Shown here piece by piece: positions 38,438 to 47,490 of a DNA stretch of 64,000 bases; positions within the stretch are counted from its first letter, which is position 1, and every line of letters starts with the position of its first letter. The DNA comes from an uncultured Clostridia bacterium (GTDB taxonomy: Bacteria > Bacillota > Clostridia > TANB77 > CAG-508). The notes under the pieces were generated by a model. That model was not told the origin of the DNA. It was given only the letters and a program-made list of their open reading frames with translations, and did no database searches. The stretch is taken from assembly GCA_948630815.1 (NCBI GenBank), contig CAPIEU010000002.1:124001-188000 (forward strand). Reading direction: 5' to 3'. Both the position numbers and the translations under genes were made by a program.

Positions 38438-38602
38438 ATGGAAAAGCTAGAAATACTAGAAAAAGAAGTAGAGAATTTAACAAATAAAATTATAGAACAT
38501 CAAGAAGAGGCTATGAGATTAGACGTTATTAGAGATGTTTTGCAAAAGGAAATAGAATATCAAAAACCAAAAAATACAAGCAATGATGAATTGCCATTTT
38601 AG
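38438..38602 (+). CDS. 54-residue coiled coil ending in an SSB-like acidic tip
   Basis: MEKLEILEKEVENLTNKIIE begins a heptad coiled coil, and the last six residues are NDELPF, nearly the DDxxPF tip of single-strand binding protein. AGGAGG site. It is known that the tip of SSB recruits repair proteins; that this peptide does so is inference. Confidence 0.6.
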   Translation: MEKLEILEKEVENLTNKIIEHQEEAMRLDVIRDVLQKEIEYQKPKNTSNDELPF

Positions 38603-38612
38603 GAGGGATAAC

Positions 38613-39029
38613 ATGAGTTACTTTGATGACTATATTGCAGATGGTTTATGTTGCCAAGTGTGTAGGGCATATATTGATGATGACGAACCAGGATATCCAC
38701 GAACCTGTGAAGACTGTCTACAAGAAGAACAAAGAAGAAACCAAAAGAAAAAGCAAAAAATGCAAGGTGCAAGAAAAATAGAACAGACAAAGAAAGTATT
38801 AGATGATAACAATATTAGTTATGAATTGAAAAACATTACTACAGGACATTTTCATACAAGAAGAAAGTATGATAATCAGCTAATAGAATTCTACGCATAT
38901 ACAGGAAAAATAACAATAGTAGGTAAAGTTCAAAATGCAAGAGGAATTAAGGCATTAATACAAATATTATCAGAGGAGGTAAATATCAATGAAAATACAG
39001 GTAAATCAAACAACAATAAAAGTTCTTGA
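38613..39029 (+). CDS. Zinc-ribbon protein with a C-terminal alpha/beta domain
   Basis: 138 residues from the ATG at 38613 (AGGAGGG site). The N-terminal ribbon CCQVCRAYIDDDEPG ... TCEDCL is followed by a charged linker and a domain with ISYELKNITTGHFHTRRKYD. Not recognised beyond a frequent phage hypothetical. It overlaps the second YqaJ gene by about 40 bases. Confidence 0.5.
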   Translation: MSYFDDYIADGLCCQVCRAYIDDDEPGYPRTCEDCLQEEQRRNQKKKQKMQGARKIEQTKKVLDDNNISYELKNITTGHFHTRRKYDNQLIEFYAYTGKITIVGKVQNARGIKALIQILSEEVNINENTGKSNNNKSS

Positions 39030-39699
39030 AGGTAAGGAACAATTAAAGAAAAAAAAGATTACAGGTACAAGGTTGGCCACGATTTTAGGGTTAAATAAAT
39101 TCAATACTCCATTTAGTGCATGGGCAGAAATGACAGGACTATATAAACCAGTAATACCAGATAAATATTTAAAAGTAGGACAAGTGTTAGAAAAGCCAAT
39201 TATTAAATCTATTGAAGATATGTACGATTTCAATATAAAAACATTCGATAAAAACGAGATAAAATTCGATAACTTTAAGGATAATCCTATTTTTGGAGGC
39301 ATGGTAGATGGTATTGATGAGGAAAAGAAAACACTTGTCGAAATAAAAACAACTAATGTAAAGAATAAAAGATTTTGGGATAAACAAATACCTATTGAAT
39401 ATTGGTACCAGGCACAGTTATATTGCGAATTAGCAAAATTAGATGAGATATTATTTGGAGTATGTTTTGTAGAAGAACAAGATTATGCAGATCCTAACAA
39501 CATACCAATAGATGATAGAGATATAAGAATATATCCTGTTGAAAAGGCTGACATTAAAAAAGAAATGCAAAAAGCTATTGAATGGTATAAAAAATGTATT
39601 TTAAGTTATGAAAGCCCAAAGTTTAATCCATATAACGATAGAGATATGGGAATTGTAAACGAAATTAAAAGGAATTGGAGGAATTATATATGCAGTTAG
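38989..39699 (+). CDS. YqaJ-type recombination exonuclease 2
   Basis: 236 residues of the same nuclease fold but divergent from the first copy: KKKKITGTRLATILGLNKFN, FGGMVDGIDEEKKTLVEIKT (D and ExK core) and YWYQAQLYCELAKLDEI. Two such nucleases in one operon are unusual. Confidence 0.85.
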   Translation: MKIQVNQTTIKVLEGKEQLKKKKITGTRLATILGLNKFNTPFSAWAEMTGLYKPVIPDKYLKVGQVLEKPIIKSIEDMYDFNIKTFDKNEIKFDNFKDNPIFGGMVDGIDEEKKTLVEIKTTNVKNKRFWDKQIPIEYWYQAQLYCELAKLDEILFGVCFVEEQDYADPNNIPIDDRDIRIYPVEKADIKKEMQKAIEWYKKCILSYESPKFNPYNDRDMGIVNEIKRNWRNYICS

Positions 39700-40550
39700 A
39701 AGTTGAAGAAATAAAGGCATTAGAGCCTGTAAAATTTAATTATGAAGAATTAAAAACAATATTAACAACTAAAGTTGAGAACTATAAAAGCATTGTATAT
39801 ACAGAAGAAACAATGAAAGAGGCAAAAGCAGATAGAGCCAATTTCAATAAATTAGCAAAGGCATTAAATGATGAGAAAACAAGAGTAAAAAATATAGTTT
39901 TAGAGCCATTTACACCATTTGAAAAGCAATGCAATGAACTTATTGAATTAGCAAAAGATGCAAGTACACATATAGATACACAAGTAAAAGATTATGAAAA
40001 ACAATTAAAAGATGAAAAGTTAAAAGAAATAATGAACTTCTTTATTGAAAATATAGGAGATTATAAAGATCTAATTGATTTTGACAAAATATTTAATGAA
40101 AGATGGCTAAATGTTACTTATAAAATGGACCAAATCGAAAAGGATATATTACATATTATCACAAAAACAAAAACAGACATGAATGTAATAGATACACAAT
40201 TTGCAGATGAGAGTATTAACAAACAAGTAAAAATGGAGTATTTTGCACAAATTAGTAACCCAAGTGTTCTAACATTAGCAATACTAAAGGGAAATACCAT
40301 TATAGAAAACAATAAAAAACTAGAAGAATTAAAACAAAAAGAAGAAAGTACACAAAAACCAACAGAAAGTGAAGAAAAAATAACAAATTGTCCACAAAAT
40401 ATAACCAATAATGTGGAAAATGTAACAAAAAGTGAAGAATTACAAATATTAGATTTTAGGGTACATGTAACACAAAGACAAAAGTTCGCATTAAGAGAGT
40501 TTTTACAAGAGAATAACATAAAATTTGAGCCAGTACCTAAAAATAACTAA
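39690..40550 (+). CDS. DUF1351 phage protein
   Basis: About 286 residues from the ATG at 39690. The start LEVEEIKALEPVKFNYEELK and the helix-rich region with ADRANFNKLAKALNDEKTRV match the DUF1351 family, which accompanies recombination genes in Firmicutes phages. The C-terminal tail is low-complexity (EEKITNCPQNITNNVENVTK). Function unknown. Confidence 0.75.
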   Translation: MQLEVEEIKALEPVKFNYEELKTILTTKVENYKSIVYTEETMKEAKADRANFNKLAKALNDEKTRVKNIVLEPFTPFEKQCNELIELAKDASTHIDTQVKDYEKQLKDEKLKEIMNFFIENIGDYKDLIDFDKIFNERWLNVTYKMDQIEKDILHIITKTKTDMNVIDTQFADESINKQVKMEYFAQISNPSVLTLAILKGNTIIENNKKLEELKQKEESTQKPTESEEKITNCPQNITNNVENVTKSEELQILDFRVHVTQRQKFALREFLQENNIKFEPVPKNN

Positions 40551-40567
40551 AATAGGAGGAATTAGTG

Positions 40568-40864
40568 ATGGAAATAAAACAAGGAAATGAGGAAAAAGCC
40601 TTACAACATAGAATTGGAAAAGTACATATAACTGCAGGAGATAATGGAGCAGCAATAGATGGAAACACAGAAGAGGTTATAAAGTCATTTATTCATGTAT
40701 GTGAAACTATGGCAATTATAAATGTACCAGAAGAAATGTTAATTGATATTGTAAAAGCAACACAAAAGAAAATGAAGGACAAGCCGAAGGTTTGTCCTAG
40801 ATGTGAAAATGTAGAAATTGGTACACACGACAACTTCTGTAAAATATGTGGATATAAATTTTAA
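40568..40864 (+). CDS. 98-residue phage protein with C-terminal zinc ribbon
   Basis: Start ATG at 40568 (AGGAGGA 9 bases before). The C-terminus has VCPRCENVEIGTHDNFCKIC. The N-terminal part (EEVIKSFIHVCETMAIINVP) is helical. Role unknown; lies between DUF1351 and recT genes. Confidence 0.6.
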   Translation: MEIKQGNEEKALQHRIGKVHITAGDNGAAIDGNTEEVIKSFIHVCETMAIINVPEEMLIDIVKATQKKMKDKPKVCPRCENVEIGTHDNFCKICGYKF

Positions 40865-40885
40865 AATAGAAGGGAGAAAAGAAAT

Positions 40886-41881
40886 ATGGCAGTAAGTAAT
40901 AGTTTAACAAAAACAAAAGAACAAAAGACATTTAGTAATTTTTTAATGGGAGATGCAATAAAAAGAAAGATTAATGAAACAGTTGGAGGTGCAAACGGTC
41001 AAAGATTTATTACAAGCATATTAAGTGCAGTAAGTACAAACCCAACATTACAAGAATGTGAACATAGTTCAATAATATCTGCAGCATTTTTAGGAGAGGC
41101 ATTAAAATTAAGCCCAAGTCCTCAATTAGGACAATATTATATGGTCCCATTTAATAAAAAATCCTATGATGCAAACGGAAAGGAAATTGTAATAAAAGTA
41201 GCACAATTTCAAATAGGATACAAAGGATATATTCAATTAGCAGAAAGAACAGGAGTGTATAAAACAATAAATGTATTAGCAATAAAAGAAGGCGAACTAA
41301 TTAAGTATGATCCATTAAATGAAACAATACAAGTAAATTTAATAGAAGATGACGAAGTAAGAGAGGAAACACAAACAGTTGGATATTATGCAATGTTTGA
41401 ATACCTAAATGGGTTTAGGAAAACTATGTATTGGACTAAGAAAAAAATGTTACTACATGCAGATAAATATTCAAAAGCATTTAGTAAGGAATCTTACGAA
41501 AAACTACAAGCAGGAAAAATACCACAAAAAGACTTATGGAAATATAGTAGCTTTTGGTACAAAGATTTTGACGGTATGGCCTACAAAACAATGTTAAGAC
41601 AATTAATAAGTAAATGGGGAATTATGAGTATTGAAATGCAAGAGGCATTTGAAAAAGATATGGCAGAAATTAAAGAGGATGGAAACTATAATTACATAGA
41701 AACAAGCGAAGAGGCAGATATAAGTAATAATGAAACACAACAACCAGAAGAAAATAATCAAGAAAGTCAAGAAGAAATTACTACAAATGATAAAAGTGTA
41801 CCAGAGCCAGAACAACAACCAGAAGAAACAAATATATATGATGACAACAATAATGATGTAGACGATTTCTTTAAACAATAA
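40886..41881 (+). CDS. recT: RecT single-strand annealing protein
   Basis: 331 residues. Family core: ISAAFLGEALKLSPSPQLGQ (about 69-88), VAQFQIGYKGYIQLAERTG (about 113-131) and YYAMFEYLNGFRKTMYWTKK. It anneals complementary strands after nuclease resection, working with a YqaJ exonuclease. The C-terminal 60 residues are acidic and Gln/Glu-rich and end near the DDFFKQ terminus, a possible protein-interaction tail. Confidence 0.93.
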   Translation: MAVSNSLTKTKEQKTFSNFLMGDAIKRKINETVGGANGQRFITSILSAVSTNPTLQECEHSSIISAAFLGEALKLSPSPQLGQYYMVPFNKKSYDANGKEIVIKVAQFQIGYKGYIQLAERTGVYKTINVLAIKEGELIKYDPLNETIQVNLIEDDEVREETQTVGYYAMFEYLNGFRKTMYWTKKKMLLHADKYSKAFSKESYEKLQAGKIPQKDLWKYSSFWYKDFDGMAYKTMLRQLISKWGIMSIEMQEAFEKDMAEIKEDGNYNYIETSEEADISNNETQQPEENNQESQEEITTNDKSVPEPEQQPEETNIYDDNNNDVDDFFKQ

Positions 41882-41894
41882 GAGGTATAAATAT

Positions 41895-42083
41895 ATGGAA
41901 ATTGTAGTATGCCAAAGATGTGGAAGAAAGCTAAAAAATAAGAAAAGCATAAAAAAAGGATATGGACCAACTTGTGAACAAAAACTACTACAAGATTTCT
42001 ATAAAAAAAGACAAATAACAATAGATGATATTTTAAAGGGAAAGGAGAGTGTTAAAAATGAAAGACAATACGAAAAAAAGTAA
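41895..42083 (+). CDS. 62-residue DUF6011-like zinc-finger protein
   Basis: MEIVVCQRCGRKLKNKKSIK then GYGPTCEQK resembles the DUF6011 pattern. It overlaps the replisome gene start. Confidence 0.65.
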   Translation: MEIVVCQRCGRKLKNKKSIKKGYGPTCEQKLLQDFYKKRQITIDDILKGKESVKNERQYEKK

Positions 42084-43060
42084 AGATACATATTACTTTA
42101 GCCATGATTCAAACGCACTCTCTGATCCTAAAATATTATCAATGAGATGCGACTATGAACTAGAACGGATACGGTTTATATTGGGCAATAATAGAAATGT
42201 TAAGAAATGAAACAACATATAAGTTATCACTAGACAAAACAACATATAGAGCAATACAGATGCAGACACATACAAAAATAGATGTGCAAAAGTTTATTGA
42301 TGACTGTATTAATGAGTATAGAGAAAGTTCACAAGGGAACGGACTATTTAATACAGATGGAACATATTTCTGGTCTGAAAGTTTACTAAACAGAATGTAT
42401 AAGATGGAAAATGTTAGAGAAAAAAGAAGTGAGGCAGGAAAGAAAAGTGCTGAAAAAAGATGGGGCAAAAAAGAAGAAAAAAAAAGAGTAATTAGAAAAC
42501 CAAAAATCGACAGAAATAACAAAAATATAACAAGTGTTAAAAAATTTATAACAAGTGTTACAAAAAATAATAACAATGTTATGCGTTTGTTAAGAAAAAA
42601 CGTAACAAAAAATAACAAAATAAAAGAAAATAAAATAAAAGAAAATAAAGTAAATAATATTATTAAAACTAAACTAAACAAAACTAAATTAAACAATTTA
42701 TTTATATATATGATAAATGGGCAAAAAAATGACGAAAACATTTCTGATACAGATAGAGCAGCAATAATAACTAGATTACAAGCATTAGAATTATATACAA
42801 CTTCAATAGGATGCATTCCAGAAAAAATGTTATTTGAACTTAAATTACAATACTGGACTATTAAGGAACTATATTTTAGTCCATATAAAGTATATTTGAA
42901 TGCAATGACAAGAACAAAATTCTTATTGAAGTTCTTACAGACACAAAAATATATAACAATAGACAATGAAGATAAACTAACGGATTTCATTAGTTATTTT
43001 ATAAAGATATTAAGAGAAGATTTTGAAAAAGGAGAGAATAACAATGCAAAAAGTATGTAG
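42058..43060 (+). CDS. Phage replisome organiser (Lin1244/Lin1753 domain), with a CGGA +1 site
   Basis: From the ATG at 42058 the protein begins YYFSHDSNALSDPKILSMRC. The conserved continuation YELEGYGLYWAIIEML needs the C at 42166 (gaa-C-gga) skipped; otherwise a stop follows soon. This N-terminal domain starts phage DnaD-like replication organisers. A basic low-complexity middle (KNNKIKENKIKENKVNN) separates it from a helical C-terminal region. About 333 residues. It likely recruits the host helicase to the phage origin, which I cannot locate. Confidence 0.82.
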
Positions 43061-43259
43061 AAACTGTTGTAAAATATTTTGTCCACGAAGAAATGAAGTA
43101 ACAACGTGTAACAACCAGATAACATTTGTTACACGTATGTTACAAGAAATAGACGAAAAGGTAAAAACAGAAAACTTGACACAAACTTCCATACTTGCAA
43201 ATCCAGAAAACAAACACGAACGGAAGTTAAAAATACATAAGAAGGGAGTAGAAAAATGA
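43044..43259 (+). CDS. Small Cys-rich protein, possible CGGA +1 site near its end
   Basis: The start ATG at 43044 has a GGAGA site. CRNCCKIFCPRRNEVTTCNN suggests a zinc site. At 43222 the codon cgg follows gaa. Read as a triplet, the frame ends at 43259, overlapping the next start; if C is skipped it ends GS-stop at 43231. I cannot decide between them. Confidence 0.5.
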   Translation: MQKVCRNCCKIFCPRRNEVTTCNNQITFVTRMLQEIDEKVKTENLTQTSILANPENKHERKLKIHKKGVEK

Positions 43260-43444
43260 TAGTTGATGATATGGAACAGTCATTAGTATTATTACAAAAT
43301 ATAGATGATTTTGTTATAGCAATAGATGATACCGAAAAGAAGTTGAGAACAGCATTATATAACAAAGAAGGCGAAAGGGACGATTTATTACATGAAATAG
43401 AACTAAGTAAATTGAACATTGGAGAAAGAGCAAAAGTATATTAA
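43256..43444 (+). CDS. 62-residue coiled-coil protein
   Basis: Begins MIVDDMEQSLVLLQNIDDFV, then a helical acidic segment. GAAGGGAG site. Phage hypothetical, unknown role. Confidence 0.5.
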   Translation: MIVDDMEQSLVLLQNIDDFVIAIDDTEKKLRTALYNKEGERDDLLHEIELSKLNIGERAKVY

Positions 43445-43681
43445 ATGTTAGAAAAAGTGTTACAAGAAAGAAGAATATTGAAAGATAAAATAGACTTTAT
43501 AAATACAATAAAACCTTATGTAAATAAATTTATAACAAAAGGAATGAGTGCAGAAACAAAGCAGACTATTGAAAACATAAATAGGCTAAAGAATAACCAA
43601 GAAACAAGAGTATATACACCAAGAGTAATAAAAAATCTAAAATGTGTAAGAAAGAATAAGGGGGAAGAAAATGCAAGATAA
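43445..43681 (+). CDS. 78-residue basic hypothetical
   Basis: Begins MLEKVLQERRILKDKIDFIN; the C-terminus is basic (VIKNLKCVRKNKGEEN). No gap to the gene before, and its end overlaps the next by 11 bases. Confidence 0.5.
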   Translation: MLEKVLQERRILKDKIDFINTIKPYVNKFITKGMSAETKQTIENINRLKNNQETRVYTPRVIKNLKCVRKNKGEENAR

Positions 43682-43898
43682 AGAAGAAATAGAAAATGTA
43701 ATATTCGTAATGGCATATTATCATCAAGAAATTTTGTATGAAATATTTACAGATGATGAAAGGAGCAATGATTACGAAAAGTATAGAAAAGTAAAAGAAT
43801 TAGCAAAAGAATTTTTGGATGGCAATTGGGATAATGAAGATGAAGATTTAGAAGATACTACAAGAGAATTTTTAATAAGTAAAGAAAGTAAGGAATAA
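43671..43898 (+). CDS. 75-residue acidic hypothetical
   Basis: Acidic helical protein (FLDGNWDNEDEDLEDTTREF) with a GGGGA site. Unknown role. Confidence 0.5.
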   Translation: MQDKEEIENVIFVMAYYHQEILYEIFTDDERSNDYEKYRKVKELAKEFLDGNWDNEDEDLEDTTREFLISKESKE

Positions 43899-43900
43899 AT

Positions 43901-44254
43901 ATGCAAGAACATTGGAGCATTGAACAATACAGAGAATATCAGCAAAAGGGAAAAAAACAAAGTAAATATGGAGCAGTAAAAACACAAATAGACGGACATA
44001 CATTTGATTCAAAAAAAGAGGCAGATTATTACATAGAATTGAAAATGAGATTACTAGCAGGAGAAATAAGGGGATATTGTTTACAGCCTATATTTATATT
44101 AGCAGCAAACTTAAAATACAAAGCAGATTTTATTGTATTCAATAATGATGGAACAACAGACATAATAGACGTAAAGGGATTTAAAACAAAAGAATATATT
44201 GCAAAGAAAAAAGTATTAGAAGATAAATACAAACTAAAAATATTGGAGGTGTGA
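43901..44254 (+). CDS. DUF1064 nuclease-like protein
   Basis: 117 residues matching DUF1064, related to the PD-(D/E)xK fold: YGAVKTQIDGHTFDSKKEAD, then LQPIFILAANLKYKADFIVF and TDIIDVKGF (catalytic D..DxK). Phage members are probable Holliday-junction or flap nucleases. Confidence 0.8.
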   Translation: MQEHWSIEQYREYQQKGKKQSKYGAVKTQIDGHTFDSKKEADYYIELKMRLLAGEIRGYCLQPIFILAANLKYKADFIVFNNDGTTDIIDVKGFKTKEYIAKKKVLEDKYKLKILEV

Positions 44255-44257
44255 ACA

Positions 44258-44440
44258 TTGGAAAATTTACAAGATACGAAAAAATGGATAAATAAAAGAT
44301 TAAATTATATTGGTGCAAATTGTGATTTAACAGAAAAAGAAAACAAGAGAGCATTTGACAGTTTAGAAACAACATTGAATTGTGTCATAAAAGTAGAAAA
44401 TGAGGAGAAAAAAGCGAATGATAGTAATACCAAAGTATAA
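44258..44440 (+). CDS. 60-residue hypothetical
   Basis: TTG start with the site GGAGGTG. Begins MENLQDTKKWINKRLNYIGA. It overlaps the next gene. Unknown role. Confidence 0.5.
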   Translation: MENLQDTKKWINKRLNYIGANCDLTEKENKRAFDSLETTLNCVIKVENEEKKANDSNTKV

Positions 44441-44594
44441 TGGGAGGCTATTGAAGGAGATTAAAAGATACCCTAATTTTATACTATTTGAGGATCTAAA
44501 AACAAGAGCAAAAATAAGTTATACATATTATGAATTAGGGTATAAGAAATCTCCACAAATAGAGCAAAAGAAAGTGCATTTGAAGGGAGAATAA
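44418..44594 (+). CDS. 58-residue hypothetical
   Basis: ATG at 44418 behind GAGGAG. Begins MIVIPKYNGRLLKEIKRYPN, with a helix like a small DNA-binding unit (LKTRAKISYTYYELGYKK). Unknown role. Confidence 0.45.
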   Translation: MIVIPKYNGRLLKEIKRYPNFILFEDLKTRAKISYTYYELGYKKSPQIEQKKVHLKGE

Positions 44595-44599
44595 GAAAA

Positions 44600-45004
44600 A
44601 TGCAAACAATAATGGAAAAACAATTGAGCATATTTGATATACCAATAATGAAAGTAGCCAAAAAAGGAATTATAGCAGAATTGAACGAATTATCAAGCCA
44701 ATATTTAATAGATAGCCATTACAAAAAAATAACATTTGGAAGAACTCTAACACTTCATGAGATAGAAGAAAAATTGATGAGATTTAAAAGATTTCCAGAG
44801 TACATAGATAAGGTATATGAGATATTAAAAAAATATTATGATGAACTAAAAGAATTTGAAGATATTATAGGTTCTGAAATAATAGGAATAGCAAAAAGAG
44901 AAAATTGCATAAGAATCTATCAGCCAAGATGTCAATATTGTATTTGGTGTATTTCAATGATAGATAATGAATTTTATCAATATGCGAGGGGAGAACATGA
45001 ATGA
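44600..45004 (+). CDS. 134-residue hypothetical
   Basis: Begins MQTIMEKQLSIFDIPIMKVA; it has a Cys cluster CQYCIWC. It overlaps the methylase start by 8 bases. Unknown role, perhaps a partner of the methylase. Confidence 0.5.
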   Translation: MQTIMEKQLSIFDIPIMKVAKKGIIAELNELSSQYLIDSHYKKITFGRTLTLHEIEEKLMRFKRFPEYIDKVYEILKKYYDELKEFEDIIGSEIIGIAKRENCIRIYQPRCQYCIWCISMIDNEFYQYARGEHE

Positions 45005-45738
45005 TATACAGTTATTAGAAGGCGAATGTATTGAATTAATGAGTAGTATAAAAGAAAATATGGTCGATTTAATATTAACAGATTTGCCGTATGGAATAAC
45101 TAACTGCAGATGGGACAAACAAATAGATTTTAAATTATTATGGCAACAATATACCAGGATAATAAAAGAAAATGGAGCAATATTATTATTCGCAATAGAG
45201 CCATTTGCAAGTGAATTAAGGTTATCTAATAAAAAAATGTATAAATACGACTTGATATGGAAAAAAACACAACCAACAGGACATTTAAACGCAAATAGAC
45301 AACCATTGAGAACTTACGAAAACATATTAGTATTTTATAAAAAACAACCAACTTATAACCCACAAAAAAGTCAAAATCATAAACCTATGCACAGTTATAC
45401 CAAATACATAAAAACGCAAAACAACACACAAATATACGGAAAAGCCAGTAAAGAATTAACAGGAGGAGGAACGACTGAACGTTTTCCAACGAATATTATT
45501 ACATTTGCAAGCGATAAACAGAAAAGCAAACTGCATCCTACACAAAAGCCAGTTGCATTGTTGGAATATCTAATAAATACATATACAAGACAAAATGAAG
45601 TTGTATTAGATAGTTGCATGGGAAGTGGAAGTACAGGAATAGCTTGTATAAATACTAATAGGCATTTTATACGGAATTGAAATTGATGCAAAATATTATG
45701 AAATATCTAAAAGAAGGATAGAAGAAAGGAGAAAATAA
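44997..45738 (+). CDS. DNA N6-adenine/N4-cytosine methyltransferase, with a CGGA +1 site
   Basis: Beta-class site-specific methylase. Catalytic motif TDLPYGITNCRWD (DPPY type) near residue 35 precedes the SAM motif LDSCMGSGSTGIA near 209. The end of the SAM fold, NTNRHFIGIEIDAKYY, needs the C at 45672 (ata-C-gga) to be skipped; the zero frame stops at 45680. With it, 246 residues. Phage-borne, with no partner restriction nuclease, so probably self-protection against host restriction such as the MmeI-like enzyme. Confidence 0.88.
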
Positions 45739-45739
45739 A

Positions 45740-46012
45740 GTGAATACAAAAAGTAATCATGATTTAGAAATACCAGATTTTCCAGATGATAATACAATGA
45801 ATATATGGGCTCATCCAGGAACAAAGATAAAAGTTACAGAACAAACGGTACAAAATGGATATACAGGAGATCAAGAGGTTGTTAAAAAATGGTTAGAAAT
45901 TGGAAAAGTATATACAGTAGCATATACAGAAGTAGGACAAAGTCGTACATCAGTTGTATTACAAGAACTACCAGAAAGAAAATTTAATAGTGTAAATTTT
46001 GTAGAAGTATAA
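45740..46012 (+). CDS. 90-residue phage hypothetical
   Basis: GTG start at 45740 with an AAGGAGA site. It is beta-rich, SH3-like in look (WLEIGKVYTVAYTEVGQSRT). Unknown role. Confidence 0.5.
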   Translation: MNTKSNHDLEIPDFPDDNTMNIWAHPGTKIKVTEQTVQNGYTGDQEVVKKWLEIGKVYTVAYTEVGQSRTSVVLQELPERKFNSVNFVEV

Positions 46013-46035
46013 AAATTGAAAAGGAGATGATGAAA

Positions 46036-46224
46036 ATGTATAAATATCCACCTATAACAGGGGTATGCGTTACATGTGCAGGTTGCAATTTACTAGAAGA
46101 TATAAACTTCAATGGAAAACAACAATGTGAAAATCATCTCCGTTTAATTTCTCCAAAAGCACAAGAGGCAATAAAACAAATACATAAAACTTTAGGAATG
46201 ACAGGTGAACAATTAAAATTGTAG
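46036..46224 (+). CDS. 62-residue Cys-containing hypothetical
   Basis: ATG at 46036 is 9 bases after AAGGAG. Begins MYKYPPITGVCVTCAGCNLL with four cysteines in all. Unknown role. Confidence 0.5.
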   Translation: MYKYPPITGVCVTCAGCNLLEDINFNGKQQCENHLRLISPKAQEAIKQIHKTLGMTGEQLKL

Positions 46225-46239
46225 AAAGGAAGATGAAAA

Positions 46240-46497
46240 GTGATAGTTTTAGGTTTTATATTAGTATTTTTTATAGGACTAATTGTAGGAGCAGGAATAA
46301 TATGTTTAGTGCAAACAGCAAAAAAGACAGATATTGAAATAATGCTATTACAATTAATGGACCAATTAAAGAGGGATAGAAAAGCAGCACAATTAGAAAT
46401 GGCAAGAGGAGAAAATCACAGTATAAATTATGGAAAATATGACCAAGCCAACAGAACAATAGAATTAATTAAAAAATTATATGGAGGTATATGTTGA
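46240..46497 (+). CDS. 85-residue protein with N-terminal membrane helix (DUF3789-like)
   Basis: GTG start. MIVLGFILVFFIGLIVGAGI is the helix, followed by a basic helical tail. The N-terminal part resembles DUF3789. Unknown role. Confidence 0.6.
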   Translation: MIVLGFILVFFIGLIVGAGIICLVQTAKKTDIEIMLLQLMDQLKRDRKAAQLEMARGENHSINYGKYDQANRTIELIKKLYGGIC

Positions 46498-46498
46498 T

Positions 46499-47014
46499 AT
46501 GTATAATGATGTTTCGCCTTATTTTAGGTTTAATTTTAATGATAAATACATAGCACAACAATTAATGAAAAGAGAAGAAACACCAGAGGCAATAAAGTAT
46601 TTTAGTGAGAATTGCGACAAATTGACGCATTATGGATATTGGTTTTTATTATCTACATTGTGGGTAAGTTATACAGGTTTTTCTGATATTGAATTATGGA
46701 AAAAGCTATTCTCATCAGATAGACCACAAAGATTAAAAAGTATAATGAAACCATCAGAAGTAAAAGAATTTGAATATCTACCATATTTTATAACTGTATA
46801 TAGAGCAAAAAGACCAGGAGAGAAACAATGGATAGCTTATACGTTAGACTTAGAGATAGCCAAAAGATTTGCAAAAGAAAGAAATGTAAATATTATAACA
46901 AAATATGAAGTAAAGAAAAGAGATGTACTTGCATTATTCTTACGAAGAGGAGAAAAAGAAATAATTGTACTAGATGAAACAAAACCAAAATTTATTGAGG
47001 AAATAGAGGTGTGA
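46499..47014 (+). CDS. 171-residue protein with an ADP-ribosyltransferase-like signature
   Basis: From ATG 46499, coupled to the previous gene. The last 80 residues show an R-[S/A]-ExE pattern: FITVYRAKRPGEKQW (Arg), AYTLDLEIAKRFAKER (about 116-131) and LRRGEKEIIVLDET (ExE, about 152). This is the pattern of R-S-E ADP-ribosyltransferases, known in phages such as T4. I infer the fold; only structure prediction or assay could settle it. The N-terminal 90 residues are not recognised. Confidence 0.45.
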   Translation: MYNDVSPYFRFNFNDKYIAQQLMKREETPEAIKYFSENCDKLTHYGYWFLLSTLWVSYTGFSDIELWKKLFSSDRPQRLKSIMKPSEVKEFEYLPYFITVYRAKRPGEKQWIAYTLDLEIAKRFAKERNVNIITKYEVKKRDVLALFLRRGEKEIIVLDETKPKFIEEIEV

Positions 47015-47016
47015 AG

Positions 47017-47490
47017 ATGAAAAGATATTTTATAGAATGGATATTATTTATTTTACTTATGATTCTTATGTTTTTTAAAAGCATAACAATTGCAGAATCT
47101 ATAATTATATATTCAATAGCAATAGGCTTAGAATACATATTAGAAGAATTACAGAAAATAAGAAGGTTATTAGAATGTTTAAATTCTCCACCATTTCATA
47201 TTAACTGCAGACATCAAATAATAAAAAATAATGAAAATGAATTATATTTTGATACAAATAGTTTTGTAGAAACAGTTAAAATAAATTATTGCCCTATGTG
47301 TGGGAGATTAGTAAATAAACAGGTATTAGAGGATATAAAAAAATCAATAGAGGATCCAACGTGTGGAATAAATGCAGCAATACCTGTATGTAATGAAATA
47401 AAATTAGATATGCAAGAAGAAATAAACAAAGCAATTGAAAAATCAATATTTGATAGACGGAAACTTTATGCAAGGGGGATTATAATATGA
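47017..47490 (+). CDS. Membrane protein with zinc ribbon; possible CGGA +1 site
   Basis: About 157 residues. Two N-terminal helices (WILFILLMILMFF and ITIAESIIIYSIAIGLEYI) are followed by a ribbon YCPMCGRLVNKQ. Near the end is aga-cgg-aaa (CGG at 47458-47460). Read as triplets it ends at 47490, overlapping the next start. If C is skipped it ends FMQGGL-stop at 47485, 1 base before the next ATG, as many phage genes end. The skipped version looks more natural but cannot be proven here. Confidence 0.5.
   Translation: MKRYFIEWILFILLMILMFFKSITIAESIIIYSIAIGLEYILEELQKIRRLLECLNSPPFHINCRHQIIKNNENELYFDTNSFVETVKINYCPMCGRLVNKQVLEDIKKSIEDPTCGINAAIPVCNEIKLDMQEEINKAIEKSIFDRRKLYARGIII

Noticed and set aside
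42160..42990. Long minus-strand open frame opposite the replisome gene
   Set aside because: It is hydrophobic, low-complexity and the mirror of a well-supported plus-strand gene.
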